From contig CANQBP010000009.1 of NCBI GenBank assembly GCA_947589415.1, forward strand, positions 1 through 64,000: a stretch of 64,000 nucleotides of DNA, read 5' to 3'. Position 1 is the first letter of the stretch. Each line of letters starts with the position of its first letter. A model generated the notes under the pieces. The model saw only the letters and a list, made by a program, of their open reading frames with translations. It had not been told where the DNA came from and ran no database searches. Shown piece by piece: positions 8,505 through 15,845 of the stretch. This stretch comes from an uncultured Clostridia bacterium (GTDB lineage Bacteria > Bacillota > Clostridia > Oscillospirales > Acutalibacteraceae). The position numbers and the translations under genes are program-made.

Positions 8505-9821
8505 ATGAAATTATTTTTAACAATATTGATATGCAGACTCCTGCACTTTATCGGGAAAATGATCGGAAAGGGCAGCAGCCTTCCCGGTAAAATCGCACTC
8601 AGACTCTGTCCCGATATTCTTGATAGGGTCAAACTTCCCGAATATATAATTGCCGTTACGGGCAGCAACGGAAAAACTTCAACGGTTGAAATGATCGCAC
8701 ACATTCTTACGGAAAACGGTAAATCAATAGCATGGAACAAGGAAGGCTCAAATCAGATCGAGGGAGTCACCACACTGGTGCTTGCCAATTCTACCCTGAC
8801 CGGCAAGGTAAAATGTGATATACTTTTGATTGAAAGCGACGAAAGATTTGCACGTTATACATTTAAACACATTACGCCGACCCATTATGTTATAACCAAT
8901 CTCTACCGTGACCAACTTACCAGAAACGGTCACCCCGAATGGGTAGCCGATGCGATAAAGGAAAGCATAAAGGATAATACGGAGCTCATACTTAATGCAG
9001 ATGATCCTCTTGTTTCGCTTTTCGGCGAAGGAAAAAACAAAGTGATATGGTTCGGTGCTGACGAGCTTGACACGGACACAACAGAATGTACGGGAAAATA
9101 TGACGACGGTGCATACTGCCCGAAGTGTAAAAAATTTATGAGATACAGCAGCAGGCATTATGCGGATATAGGTCACTTCAAATGTACAACCTGCGGTTAT
9201 GAACGACATAACACCGATTATACTGTGAACTCTGTGGATCTCGAAAACGGAACGGCCGTTATAAACGGAAAATACAATATTTCACTCGCACTTAAATCAC
9301 TGTACAATATATACAATATACTTGCAGCCTTTACCGTTGCATCTGTTGTCGGAATTGATGAAGAAAAAATTGCCGAAAATTTAAGCGATTATGTTATGAA
9401 AAACGGCAGGGTCGTAAATTTCACTATCGGAAACCGAAAAGGTACTCTCCTTACATCTAAACATGAAAACAGCATATCCTACGACCAGTCCGTAAGGCTT
9501 GCCGTGTCCGACAAGGGCGGGTGCGATGTGGTATTCATTGTCGATGCCGTGAGCAGAAAATATTTTACAAGCGATGTTTCATGGCTTTGGGATATTAACT
9601 TTGATATGCTTAAATGTGAAAATGTACACAATATTATTCTTTCGGGCAAATATTGCAACGACCTTGCGGTACGCTTCAGCTATACCGATATACCCGAAAG
9701 CAGAATAAAAATATACGAAGATGTCAAAAAGGCATATGATTTTCTTAACTGCGACAGAAAAGAGCATATCTATGTAATAACCTGTTTTTCTGACAAAAAT
9801 AAATTTTTGAATTTACTGTAA
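8505..9821 (+). CDS. murT: Lipid II isoglutaminyl synthase subunit MurT
   Basis: Mur ligase ATP-binding GSNGKTST motif, Cys4 ribbon (CPKCKK..CTTCGY), adjacent GatD-like gene; ATG preceded by AAAGGAG. Confidence 0.9.
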   Translation: MKLFLTILICRLLHFIGKMIGKGSSLPGKIALRLCPDILDRVKLPEYIIAVTGSNGKTSTVEMIAHILTENGKSIAWNKEGSNQIEGVTTLVLANSTLTGKVKCDILLIESDERFARYTFKHITPTHYVITNLYRDQLTRNGHPEWVADAIKESIKDNTELILNADDPLVSLFGEGKNKVIWFGADELDTDTTECTGKYDDGAYCPKCKKFMRYSSRHYADIGHFKCTTCGYERHNTDYTVNSVDLENGTAVINGKYNISLALKSLYNIYNILAAFTVASVVGIDEEKIAENLSDYVMKNGRVVNFTIGNRKGTLLTSKHENSISYDQSVRLAVSDKGGCDVVFIVDAVSRKYFTSDVSWLWDINFDMLKCENVHNIILSGKYCNDLAVRFSYTDIPESRIKIYEDVKKAYDFLNCDRKEHIYVITCFSDKNKFLNLL

Positions 9822-9833
9822 CGGAGGAAAAAT

Positions 9834-10553
9834 ATGAGGCTGCTCCATTTGTATTACGATATAATGAATTTGTACGGCGAATATGCAAATATATCCGCTA
9901 TGGAACGAATACTTACCCAAAGCTGTACGGAATTTCAGACCGACAGGCTTTCAATCGGTGATAATGCCGAACTGTCCGAATATGATTTTGTTTATATAGG
10001 TTCGGGAACAGAAAAAAATCAAAAAGTCGTTCTTGACGATTTCGGCAAATATAAAACTGCTCTAAAATCCTATGTTGACAGAGGCGGGGTTATCCTTATG
10101 ACGGGCAATTCCTTTGAGATACTCGGAAATAAAATAACCGATGCAAACGGTAAAGAATTTTCGGGAACGGGATTTGCCGATTTTACCGTTAAGGAACAAA
10201 ATAAAACAAGGCTGACGTCCGACGCAATATTTAAAGCTGATTTTTCTGATAAGGAGCTTGTCGGATTTGTAAATAAGTGCAGTGAAATATACGGTATCTC
10301 CACTCCCCTGTTTGATGTATTGATGGGAATTGGCAACAATAACGACGAAAAAAAAGAGGGTATCAGAGTTAATAATCTGTTCGGCACACACCTTACCGGC
10401 CCTATACTTATAAAAAATCCCTATTTCCTCGAATACATCGCAAAACTCGTCGTGGGCGGCAAAACCGAAATCAATACCAAATATCTCGGCTTTGAAAAAT
10501 CGGGTTATGAGGTAACGCTGAATGAATTAAACAAACGAAAAGCATCTTCATAA
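9834..10553 (+). CDS. gatD: GatD-like type 1 glutamine amidotransferase, partner of MurT
   Basis: LHLYYDIMNLYGEYANI N-terminus and GTHLTGPILIKNP motif; expected nucleophile Cys appears absent (MTGNSFEILG). Confidence 0.85.
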   Translation: MRLLHLYYDIMNLYGEYANISAMERILTQSCTEFQTDRLSIGDNAELSEYDFVYIGSGTEKNQKVVLDDFGKYKTALKSYVDRGGVILMTGNSFEILGNKITDANGKEFSGTGFADFTVKEQNKTRLTSDAIFKADFSDKELVGFVNKCSEIYGISTPLFDVLMGIGNNNDEKKEGIRVNNLFGTHLTGPILIKNPYFLEYIAKLVVGGKTEINTKYLGFEKSGYEVTLNELNKRKASS

Positions 10554-10560
10554 AATTAAA

Positions 10561-10599
10561 ATTAAGGCAGGCGGCCGTTTATGTACCGCTTGCCTTAAT
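10561..10599. terminator. Bidirectional terminator between gatD and ldh
   Basis: attaaggcaggcgg/ccgcttgccttaat stem with T tracts. Confidence 0.75.
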
Positions 10600-10600
10600 T

Positions 10601-11551
10601 TTACCCGAAAAACCGACTTATCCCTTCCTTTAGCACATCTGCCGATTTGTGCAGCATTTCCTCTTCGTCCCTGTCAAGACTTATCGGAACTTCTGCTTCT
10701 ATACCGTCCTTACCTACTATTGCCGGCATACTTAAAGATATATCCTTTATGCCATAACTTCCGTGATGCATAAAAGAAACGGGAAAAATTGATTTTTCAT
10801 CACGCATTATTGCCTCACATATCCTTTTTACCGACATCGCAATTCCGTAATATGTGGCTTTCTTTTTTTCAATAATTTCATATGCACTATTTTTTACGTC
10901 CTCTGCTATTTGCCGCATTTCCTCCTCAAAGTGAGTATGACCCCGCATTTCGCAAAAATTATATATCGGTATCCCGGATACATTTGCGCTGCTCCATGCG
11001 GCAATTTCACTATCACCGTGTTCCCCTATTATAAATGCGTGAACGCTTCGGCTGTCAACGTTTAAATGCTCTCCTATAAGGTATTTAAGCCTTGCACTAT
11101 CTAATACCGTACCGGAACCGAATACCCTATTTTCGGGATAACCGCTGAGTTTTGCAGCAGTATATGTCAAAATATCCACGGGATTTGCAACAACAAGAAG
11201 TATTGCCGAGCTGTTCCTTTTACTTATTTCCGGAATTATCTTCCTGAATATATTTATATTTTTTTCGGCAAGATCCAGCCTTGTTTCTCCGGGCTTCTGC
11301 CCTGCACCTGCCGAAATTATTATTATTGATGCATCTGTAATATCATCATAATCTCCCGCATATATCTGCATCGGCTTTGCAAACGGTAATCCGTGGCTTA
11401 TATCAAGTGCTTCCCCCTCCGCCTTATCTCTGTCCGAGTCTATAAGAACCATTTCCGAGAAAAGTCCGCTTTGCATTATGGCAAACGCAGACGCAGACCC
11501 CACAAAACCGCAGCCTATTATCGCTGTTTTCCTGCTGTTAAGTTCACTCAT
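10601..11551 (-). CDS. ldh: L-lactate dehydrogenase
   Basis: GCGFVGSA, DIxHG, VVANPVDILTY, GEHGDSE motifs. Confidence 0.92.
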   Translation of the reverse strand: MSELNSRKTAIIGCGFVGSASAFAIMQSGLFSEMVLIDSDRDKAEGEALDISHGLPFAKPMQIYAGDYDDITDASIIIISAGAGQKPGETRLDLAEKNINIFRKIIPEISKRNSSAILLVVANPVDILTYTAAKLSGYPENRVFGSGTVLDSARLKYLIGEHLNVDSRSVHAFIIGEHGDSEIAAWSSANVSGIPIYNFCEMRGHTHFEEEMRQIAEDVKNSAYEIIEKKKATYYGIAMSVKRICEAIMRDEKSIFPVSFMHHGSYGIKDISLSMPAIVGKDGIEAEVPISLDRDEEEMLHKSADVLKEGISRFFG

Positions 11552-11631
11552 AAAAAATCCCTCCGAGATTACTATTGACAACCTCGGAGGAATTTAAACC
11601 AATCAAATTTTCAATGCTTTATGTTTCTGTA

Positions 11632-12120
11632 TCAATTCGCATAGTTGAGATCCGCAAACGTATCTGCTCCGTTAGGTTTAAGCGGGGTCAAACCGCTTTT
11701 GGGAGGATCACCCAACACGGATATATTTCCGTTGGCATCGTACCCGAATTCATCAAGCCTGCTAAGTAAATCACTCAATCCGCCGTATTCCAATGCCCCT
11801 GCAACAGTACATCTTCTTGCGCATCCCATTTTTGTGCTTGTCGGCGCAACCTTATTTGGTATCAGATCACCCGATTGAGCAGCTGTAAAATTATCTCTAT
11901 TGATTTCTCCGCTTTTTACACCCGTATAATACATTTTACAAGCCTGATCCATCGATGCCGCCTCAGTTTCAAGAGCCGCAGACGATGCAGACTGTATTAT
12001 TGAAATAACGGCGGGAATAGCTATCGCAGCAAGAACCGCCAGAATTGCTACAACAACAACAAGCTCGATCAATGTAAAGCCTTTTCTGCTGCCGACCCGA
12101 ATACATCTTTTCCCTGACAT
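11632..12120 (-). CDS. Type IV pilin / prepilin-type N-terminal methylation protein (pilin 1)
   Basis: RKGFTLIELVVVVAILAVLAAIAIPAV. Confidence 0.92.
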   Translation of the reverse strand: MSGKRCIRVGSRKGFTLIELVVVVAILAVLAAIAIPAVISIIQSASSAALETEAASMDQACKMYYTGVKSGEINRDNFTAAQSGDLIPNKVAPTSTKMGCARRCTVAGALEYGGLSDLLSRLDEFGYDANGNISVLGDPPKSGLTPLKPNGADTFADLNYAN

Positions 12121-12377
12121 ACCATTCTCCCCCCTCTTTTCCTTAACATTCATTCATATATAGGATATATTATAAATATATACTATGTCAATATACTTAA
12201 AAGAATTAAAAAATTTCTTATTTTAGAAATTTAACTCACTTTTTTATATATAATATACAATACTATCATTTACGGTTGGTTTCTATTACTGACATACACT
12301 CCCCTATGCCCAAAAATAGTTATAATTTCTAAATCTCTTTTGCCTTCACATTGTCCCGATAACGTTAGAAAAAATAA

Positions 12378-12406
12378 TTGACATTAAACATAGATAAATA
12401 TATAAT
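12378..12406 (+). promoter_or_regulatory. Consensus promoter of rpn copy 1
   Basis: TTGACA - 17 nt - TATAAT; repeated at 13655-13683. Confidence 0.8.
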
Positions 12407-12431
12407 ATAATTAAGAAAGAAGGTGTTTCCG

Positions 12432-13430
12432 ATGCCTGAAACGGAATTAACGGACAGCAGAACAACAAAACACAAAACCAAAGATAGTGTGTTCTCACGT
12501 CTTTTCACTGACCCTAAAAATATCCTGCAACTGTACAAGGATCTCCACCCCGAAGATACCTCAACAACAGTAGATGATATCCAACCGGAAACTTTGGAAA
12601 CGGTGCTTGTCAACGATATATATAACGATTTAGGATTTATAGTGAAAGACAATGAAAACCCCAAGTATATTCTTTTAATTGAGGCACAAAGTATATGGAC
12701 TGAAAACATAACACTTCGTATGCTTTTCTACGTAACCGAAACATATCGGCGTTTTTTGAAAGCCTCAAAGCAGAGCGAACATATATCAAGAAAGGTATAT
12801 CTTCCGAAACCGGAATTTTATGTTGTCTATACGGGTAACAGAGTTATGCCGGAAGAAGTTTCTCTAAATAAGACCTACTTTGACGGAACAGCACCGCTTG
12901 ACATAAAAGTTAAAGTGCTTACCGCTCCCGGAACTAATACGATTTACGGTCAGTATATAGCTTTCAGCAAGATATATGATCAGCAGAGAAAAATTTACAG
13001 CAACACATTGGACTGCATAAAAGAAACAATTGGAATTTGTCTTGAAAAAGGCTTCCTTTCGGATTTTCTCAATGCACACAAACAGGAGGTAGTTACCATG
13101 TTATCCGAATTATTTGATGAAAAAGCTCTCCGTGAGCAGTACGATATTGCTTTAATGACAGAAAGTGAAGCAAGGGGTCGAGCCATCGGTGAAGCGGCAG
13201 GCGAAGCAAGGGGTCGAGCTATCGGTGAAGCGGCAGGCGAAGCAAGGGGTCGAGCTATTGGTGAAGCGGCAGGCGAAGCAAGAGGCAAGGCGAAAGGTGA
13301 GGAGAACGGATTTCTGAAAGCACTTACAGGTCTTGTAAAGAAAGGGATACTCACGGTTTCGCAGGCGGCGGAGGAAGCGAATTTAAGTATTGCGGAGTTT
13401 GAAACAAAAACCGGGATAAAAGCGACATAA
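12432..13430 (+). CDS. Rpn-family PD-(D/E)XK nuclease / transposase-like protein, copy 1
   Basis: KDSVFSRLFTDPKNILQLYKDLHPED...NDLGFIV...YILLIEAQSIWTENITLRMLFYVTETY; C-terminal EARGRAIGEAAG repeats. Confidence 0.85.
   Translation: MPETELTDSRTTKHKTKDSVFSRLFTDPKNILQLYKDLHPEDTSTTVDDIQPETLETVLVNDIYNDLGFIVKDNENPKYILLIEAQSIWTENITLRMLFYVTETYRRFLKASKQSEHISRKVYLPKPEFYVVYTGNRVMPEEVSLNKTYFDGTAPLDIKVKVLTAPGTNTIYGQYIAFSKIYDQQRKIYSNTLDCIKETIGICLEKGFLSDFLNAHKQEVVTMLSELFDEKALREQYDIALMTESEARGRAIGEAAGEARGRAIGEAAGEARGRAIGEAAGEARGKAKGEENGFLKALTGLVKKGILTVSQAAEEANLSIAEFETKTGIKAT
13098..13430 (+). CDS. Predicted intragenic C-terminal product of rpn copy 1 (110 aa, in frame)
   Basis: AGGAGGT at 13084-13090, 7-nt spacer, ATG 13098, in frame with full-length ORF. 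Confidence 0.5.
   Translation: MLSELFDEKALREQYDIALMTESEARGRAIGEAAGEARGRAIGEAAGEARGRAIGEAAGEARGKAKGEENGFLKALTGLVKKGILTVSQAAEEANLSIAEFETKTGIKAT
13167..13298 (+). repeat. Intragenic repeat, 3 x 36 bp (EARGRAIGEAAG) plus one degenerate unit
   Basis: gaagcaaggggtcgagcyatyggtgaagcggcaggc repeated three times. Confidence 0.95.
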
Positions 13431-13454
13431 TAGTAGTAACGTATAATTTATTTT

Positions 13455-13491
13455 CAGCCTCGACACTTTAAGGGATTTAGTGTCGGGGCTG
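13455..13491 (+). terminator. Terminator of rpn copy 1
   Basis: cagcctcgacact...agtgtcggggctg stem followed by ttt. Confidence 0.75.
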
Positions 13492-13509
13492 TTTGGCAGG
13501 ATTATTTAC

Positions 13510-13565
13510 TTGGGGTGTGCTTTCTTTCTGATTTTCCCAATGCGCATAAACCGGAGGTAGTTAGT
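13510..13565 (+). pseudogene. Decayed fragment of a third rpn copy between the two intact copies
   Basis: gctttctttctgattttcccaatgcgcataaaccggaggtagttagt resembles gcttcctttcggattttctcaatgcacacaaacaggaggtagttacc at 13051-13097. Confidence 0.65.
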
Positions 13566-13708
13566 CTGACATACACTCCCCTATGCCGAAAAATAGTTAT
13601 AATTTATAAATCCCTGTTGCCTTCACATTGTCCCGATAACGTTAGAAAAAATAATTGACATTATACATAGATAAATATATAATATAATTAAGAAAGAAGG
13701 TGTTTCCG

Positions 13709-14659
13709 ATGCCTGAAACGGAATTAACGGACAGCAGAACAACAAAACACAAAACCAAAGATAGTGTGTTCTCACGTCTTTTCACTGACCCTAAAAATAT
13801 CCTGCAACTGTACAAGGATCTCCACCCCGAAGATACCTCAACAACAGTAGATGATATCCAACCGGAAACTTTGGAAACGGTGCTTGTCAACGATATATAT
13901 AACGATTTAGGATTTATAGTGAAAGACAATGAAAACCCCAAGTATATTCTTTTAATTGAGGCACAAAGTATATGGACTGAAAACATAACACTTCGTATGC
14001 TTTTCTACGTAACCGAAACATATCGGCGTTTTTTGAAAGCCTCAAAGCAGAGCGAACATATATCAAGAAAGGTATATCTTCCGAAACCGGAATTTTATGT
14101 TGTCTATACGGGTAACAGAGTTATGCCGGAAGAAGTTTCTCTAAATAAGACCTACTTTGACGGAACAGCACCGCTTGACATAAAAGTTAAAGTGCTTACC
14201 GCTCCCGGAACTAATACGATTTACGGTCAGTATATAGCTTTCAGCAAGATATATGATCAGCAGAGAAAAATTTACAGCAACACATTGGACTGCATAAAAG
14301 AAACAATTGGAATTTGTCTTGAAAAAGGCTTCCTTTCGGATTTTCTCAATGCACACAAACAGGAGGTAGTTACCATGTTATCCGAATTATTTGATGAAAA
14401 AGCTCTCCGTGAACAATACGATATTGCCCTAATTGCAGAAAGCGAAGCAAGGGGCGAGGCAAGAGGCGAAGCAAGAGGCGAAGCAAGGGGGCGAGCTATC
14501 GGTGAAGCGGCAGGCAAAGCTAAAGGTGAGGAGAACGGATTTCTGAAAGCACTTACAGGGCTTGTAAAGAAAGGGATACTCACGGTTTCGCAGGCGGCGG
14601 AGGAAGCGAATTTAAGTATTGCGGAGTTTGAAACAAAAACCGGGATAAAAGCGACATAA
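13709..14659 (+). CDS. Rpn-family PD-(D/E)XK nuclease / transposase-like protein, copy 2
   Basis: Protein identical to copy 1 except around the C-terminal repeat (IAESEARGEARGEARGEARGRAIGEAAGKAKGEENG). Confidence 0.85.
   Translation: MPETELTDSRTTKHKTKDSVFSRLFTDPKNILQLYKDLHPEDTSTTVDDIQPETLETVLVNDIYNDLGFIVKDNENPKYILLIEAQSIWTENITLRMLFYVTETYRRFLKASKQSEHISRKVYLPKPEFYVVYTGNRVMPEEVSLNKTYFDGTAPLDIKVKVLTAPGTNTIYGQYIAFSKIYDQQRKIYSNTLDCIKETIGICLEKGFLSDFLNAHKQEVVTMLSELFDEKALREQYDIALIAESEARGEARGEARGEARGRAIGEAAGKAKGEENGFLKALTGLVKKGILTVSQAAEEANLSIAEFETKTGIKAT
14375..14659 (+). CDS. Predicted intragenic C-terminal product of rpn copy 2 (94 aa, in frame)
   Basis: AGGAGGT at 14361-14367, 7-nt spacer, ATG 14375. 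Confidence 0.5.
   Translation: MLSELFDEKALREQYDIALIAESEARGEARGEARGEARGRAIGEAAGKAKGEENGFLKALTGLVKKGILTVSQAAEEANLSIAEFETKTGIKAT
14444..14515 (+). repeat. Intragenic repeat, 3 x 12 bp (EARG) plus one 36-bp unit
   Basis: gaagcaaggggc gaggcaagaggc gaagcaagaggc then gaagcaagggggcgagctatcggtgaagcggcaggc. Confidence 0.95.
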
Positions 14660-14682
14660 TAGTAGTAACGTATAATTATTTT

Positions 14683-14719
14683 CAGCCCCGACACTTTAAG
14701 GAATTTAGTGTCGGGGCTG
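14683..14719 (+). terminator. Terminator of rpn copy 2
   Basis: cagccccgacact...agtgtcggggctg stem. Confidence 0.75.
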
Positions 14720-14784
14720 TTATAATACAAAATCGTGTACAACACACGCGGTGTGGTGGTATATGTGGATATTGCGTATATGCA

Positions 14785-14813
14785 AAAAGGTTCGGAACAA
14801 GTCCGAACCTTTT
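14785..14813 (-). terminator. Terminator downstream of pilin 2
   Basis: aaaaggttcgga..tccgaaccttt stem. Confidence 0.7.
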
Positions 14814-14866
14814 ACGAAAGCTATTTGATTTTACTTTCTGCTGCGCATTACAGAGCCGTCAACTTA

Positions 14867-15403
14867 TTAGTTGTAAAGACCTGCTGTACCACCTACGTTA
14901 CCGAGTGTTGTTGTACCTGCGAGCTGAGCGCTCTCACCAGAGTGAGGATCAGTACCGGTGCCGTCCCAATAATAAATAGTACCCATTGTAAGGTTACCTG
15001 ATGAACTTTTAGCAACTGTAATATAATGGAAGTCAGTGTAGTCAAGGTTTGTACCGTTATACTTCTGAACATCATCAACTTTTACAGCGTTAGCAGCCGT
15101 CTGCTTAGCTGTATTTGAAGCACCCTTAGCTGCTGCAAAACCCACCGGAGTATTATCAGCGTTTTTACTCTCCGTGTTGTTGATAGAACCGGACTTAACA
15201 CCTGCATATACGTTCTTGCAAGCACTGTTGAGTGTTGAAGCATCGGAGTCACCTGCCGAGCTTGAAGCGCTCTGGATAATGTTTACAACTGCCGGAATTG
15301 CGATAGCTGCGAGAATTGCAAGGATTGCAATAACAACTACGAGTTCAACGAGTGTGAAGCCTTTTTTGCTCTGTTTAGCGAGCAGTTTCTGTTGGAGTGT
15401 CAT
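14867..15403 (-). CDS. Type IV pilin / prepilin-type N-terminal methylation protein (pilin 2)
   Basis: KKGFTLVELVVVIAILAILAAIAIPAVVNIIQSASS, paralogous to pilin 1. Confidence 0.95.
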   Translation of the reverse strand: MTLQQKLLAKQSKKGFTLVELVVVIAILAILAAIAIPAVVNIIQSASSSAGDSDASTLNSACKNVYAGVKSGSINNTESKNADNTPVGFAAAKGASNTAKQTAANAVKVDDVQKYNGTNLDYTDFHYITVAKSSSGNLTMGTIYYWDGTGTDPHSGESAQLAGTTTLGNVGGTAGLYN

Positions 15404-15737
15404 GATAGATTACCTCTTTCTTAATAAAAATTTTTTTTACTCGAACTCTGCACCTTGAAGGGGTAGGTGCTTTGTTCTTTGTTGAATATATATTAACTCT
15501 TTATGAACAAAATGTCAATAGTTTTTTTACAAAAAAATATATTTTTTCTGTAAAAAGAAAACGTAATTTTTTATGCAAATTGACGGGATTATTCAAAAAC
15601 TGCCGTTATTATTAACGGTTTTATTTATATTCAACCGTTTTTTTCGGATATTTCGTGTATTATTGCCTATTTTCGTAAAAAATCAATTATGAACAACTTT
15701 TGAACGACTTCATAATTTATTAAAATTTATCCCGCAA

Positions 15738-15777
15738 AAAAAGATGTCCGCCTCATTTGAGAAGCAGACATCTTTTT
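15738..15777. terminator. Terminator downstream of topA
   Basis: aaaaagatgtccg...cagacatcttttt stem. Confidence 0.75.
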
Positions 15778-15845
15778 GTGCCATATTTTTTTAATCATCA
15801 AAGGTGTTTCGGATACAACCGTGCCGATCGGCTTTTGTATTTGAC

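Larger units (their letters stand above)
12289..13494. repeat. Tandem duplication copy 1 (offset 1277 bp) containing rpn gene, promoter and terminator
   Basis: Near-identical to 13566-14722 outside the C-terminal repeat. Confidence 0.95.
13566..14722. repeat. Tandem duplication copy 2 of the rpn unit
   Basis: See 12289-13494. Confidence 0.95.

Noticed and set aside
12995-13354. Antisense ORF with ASPIARPLASPAA repeats over rpn (and 14272..14745 in copy 2)
   Set aside because: Mirror image of the 36-bp/12-bp coding repeat; the sense strand carries the conserved nuclease, promoter and SD.
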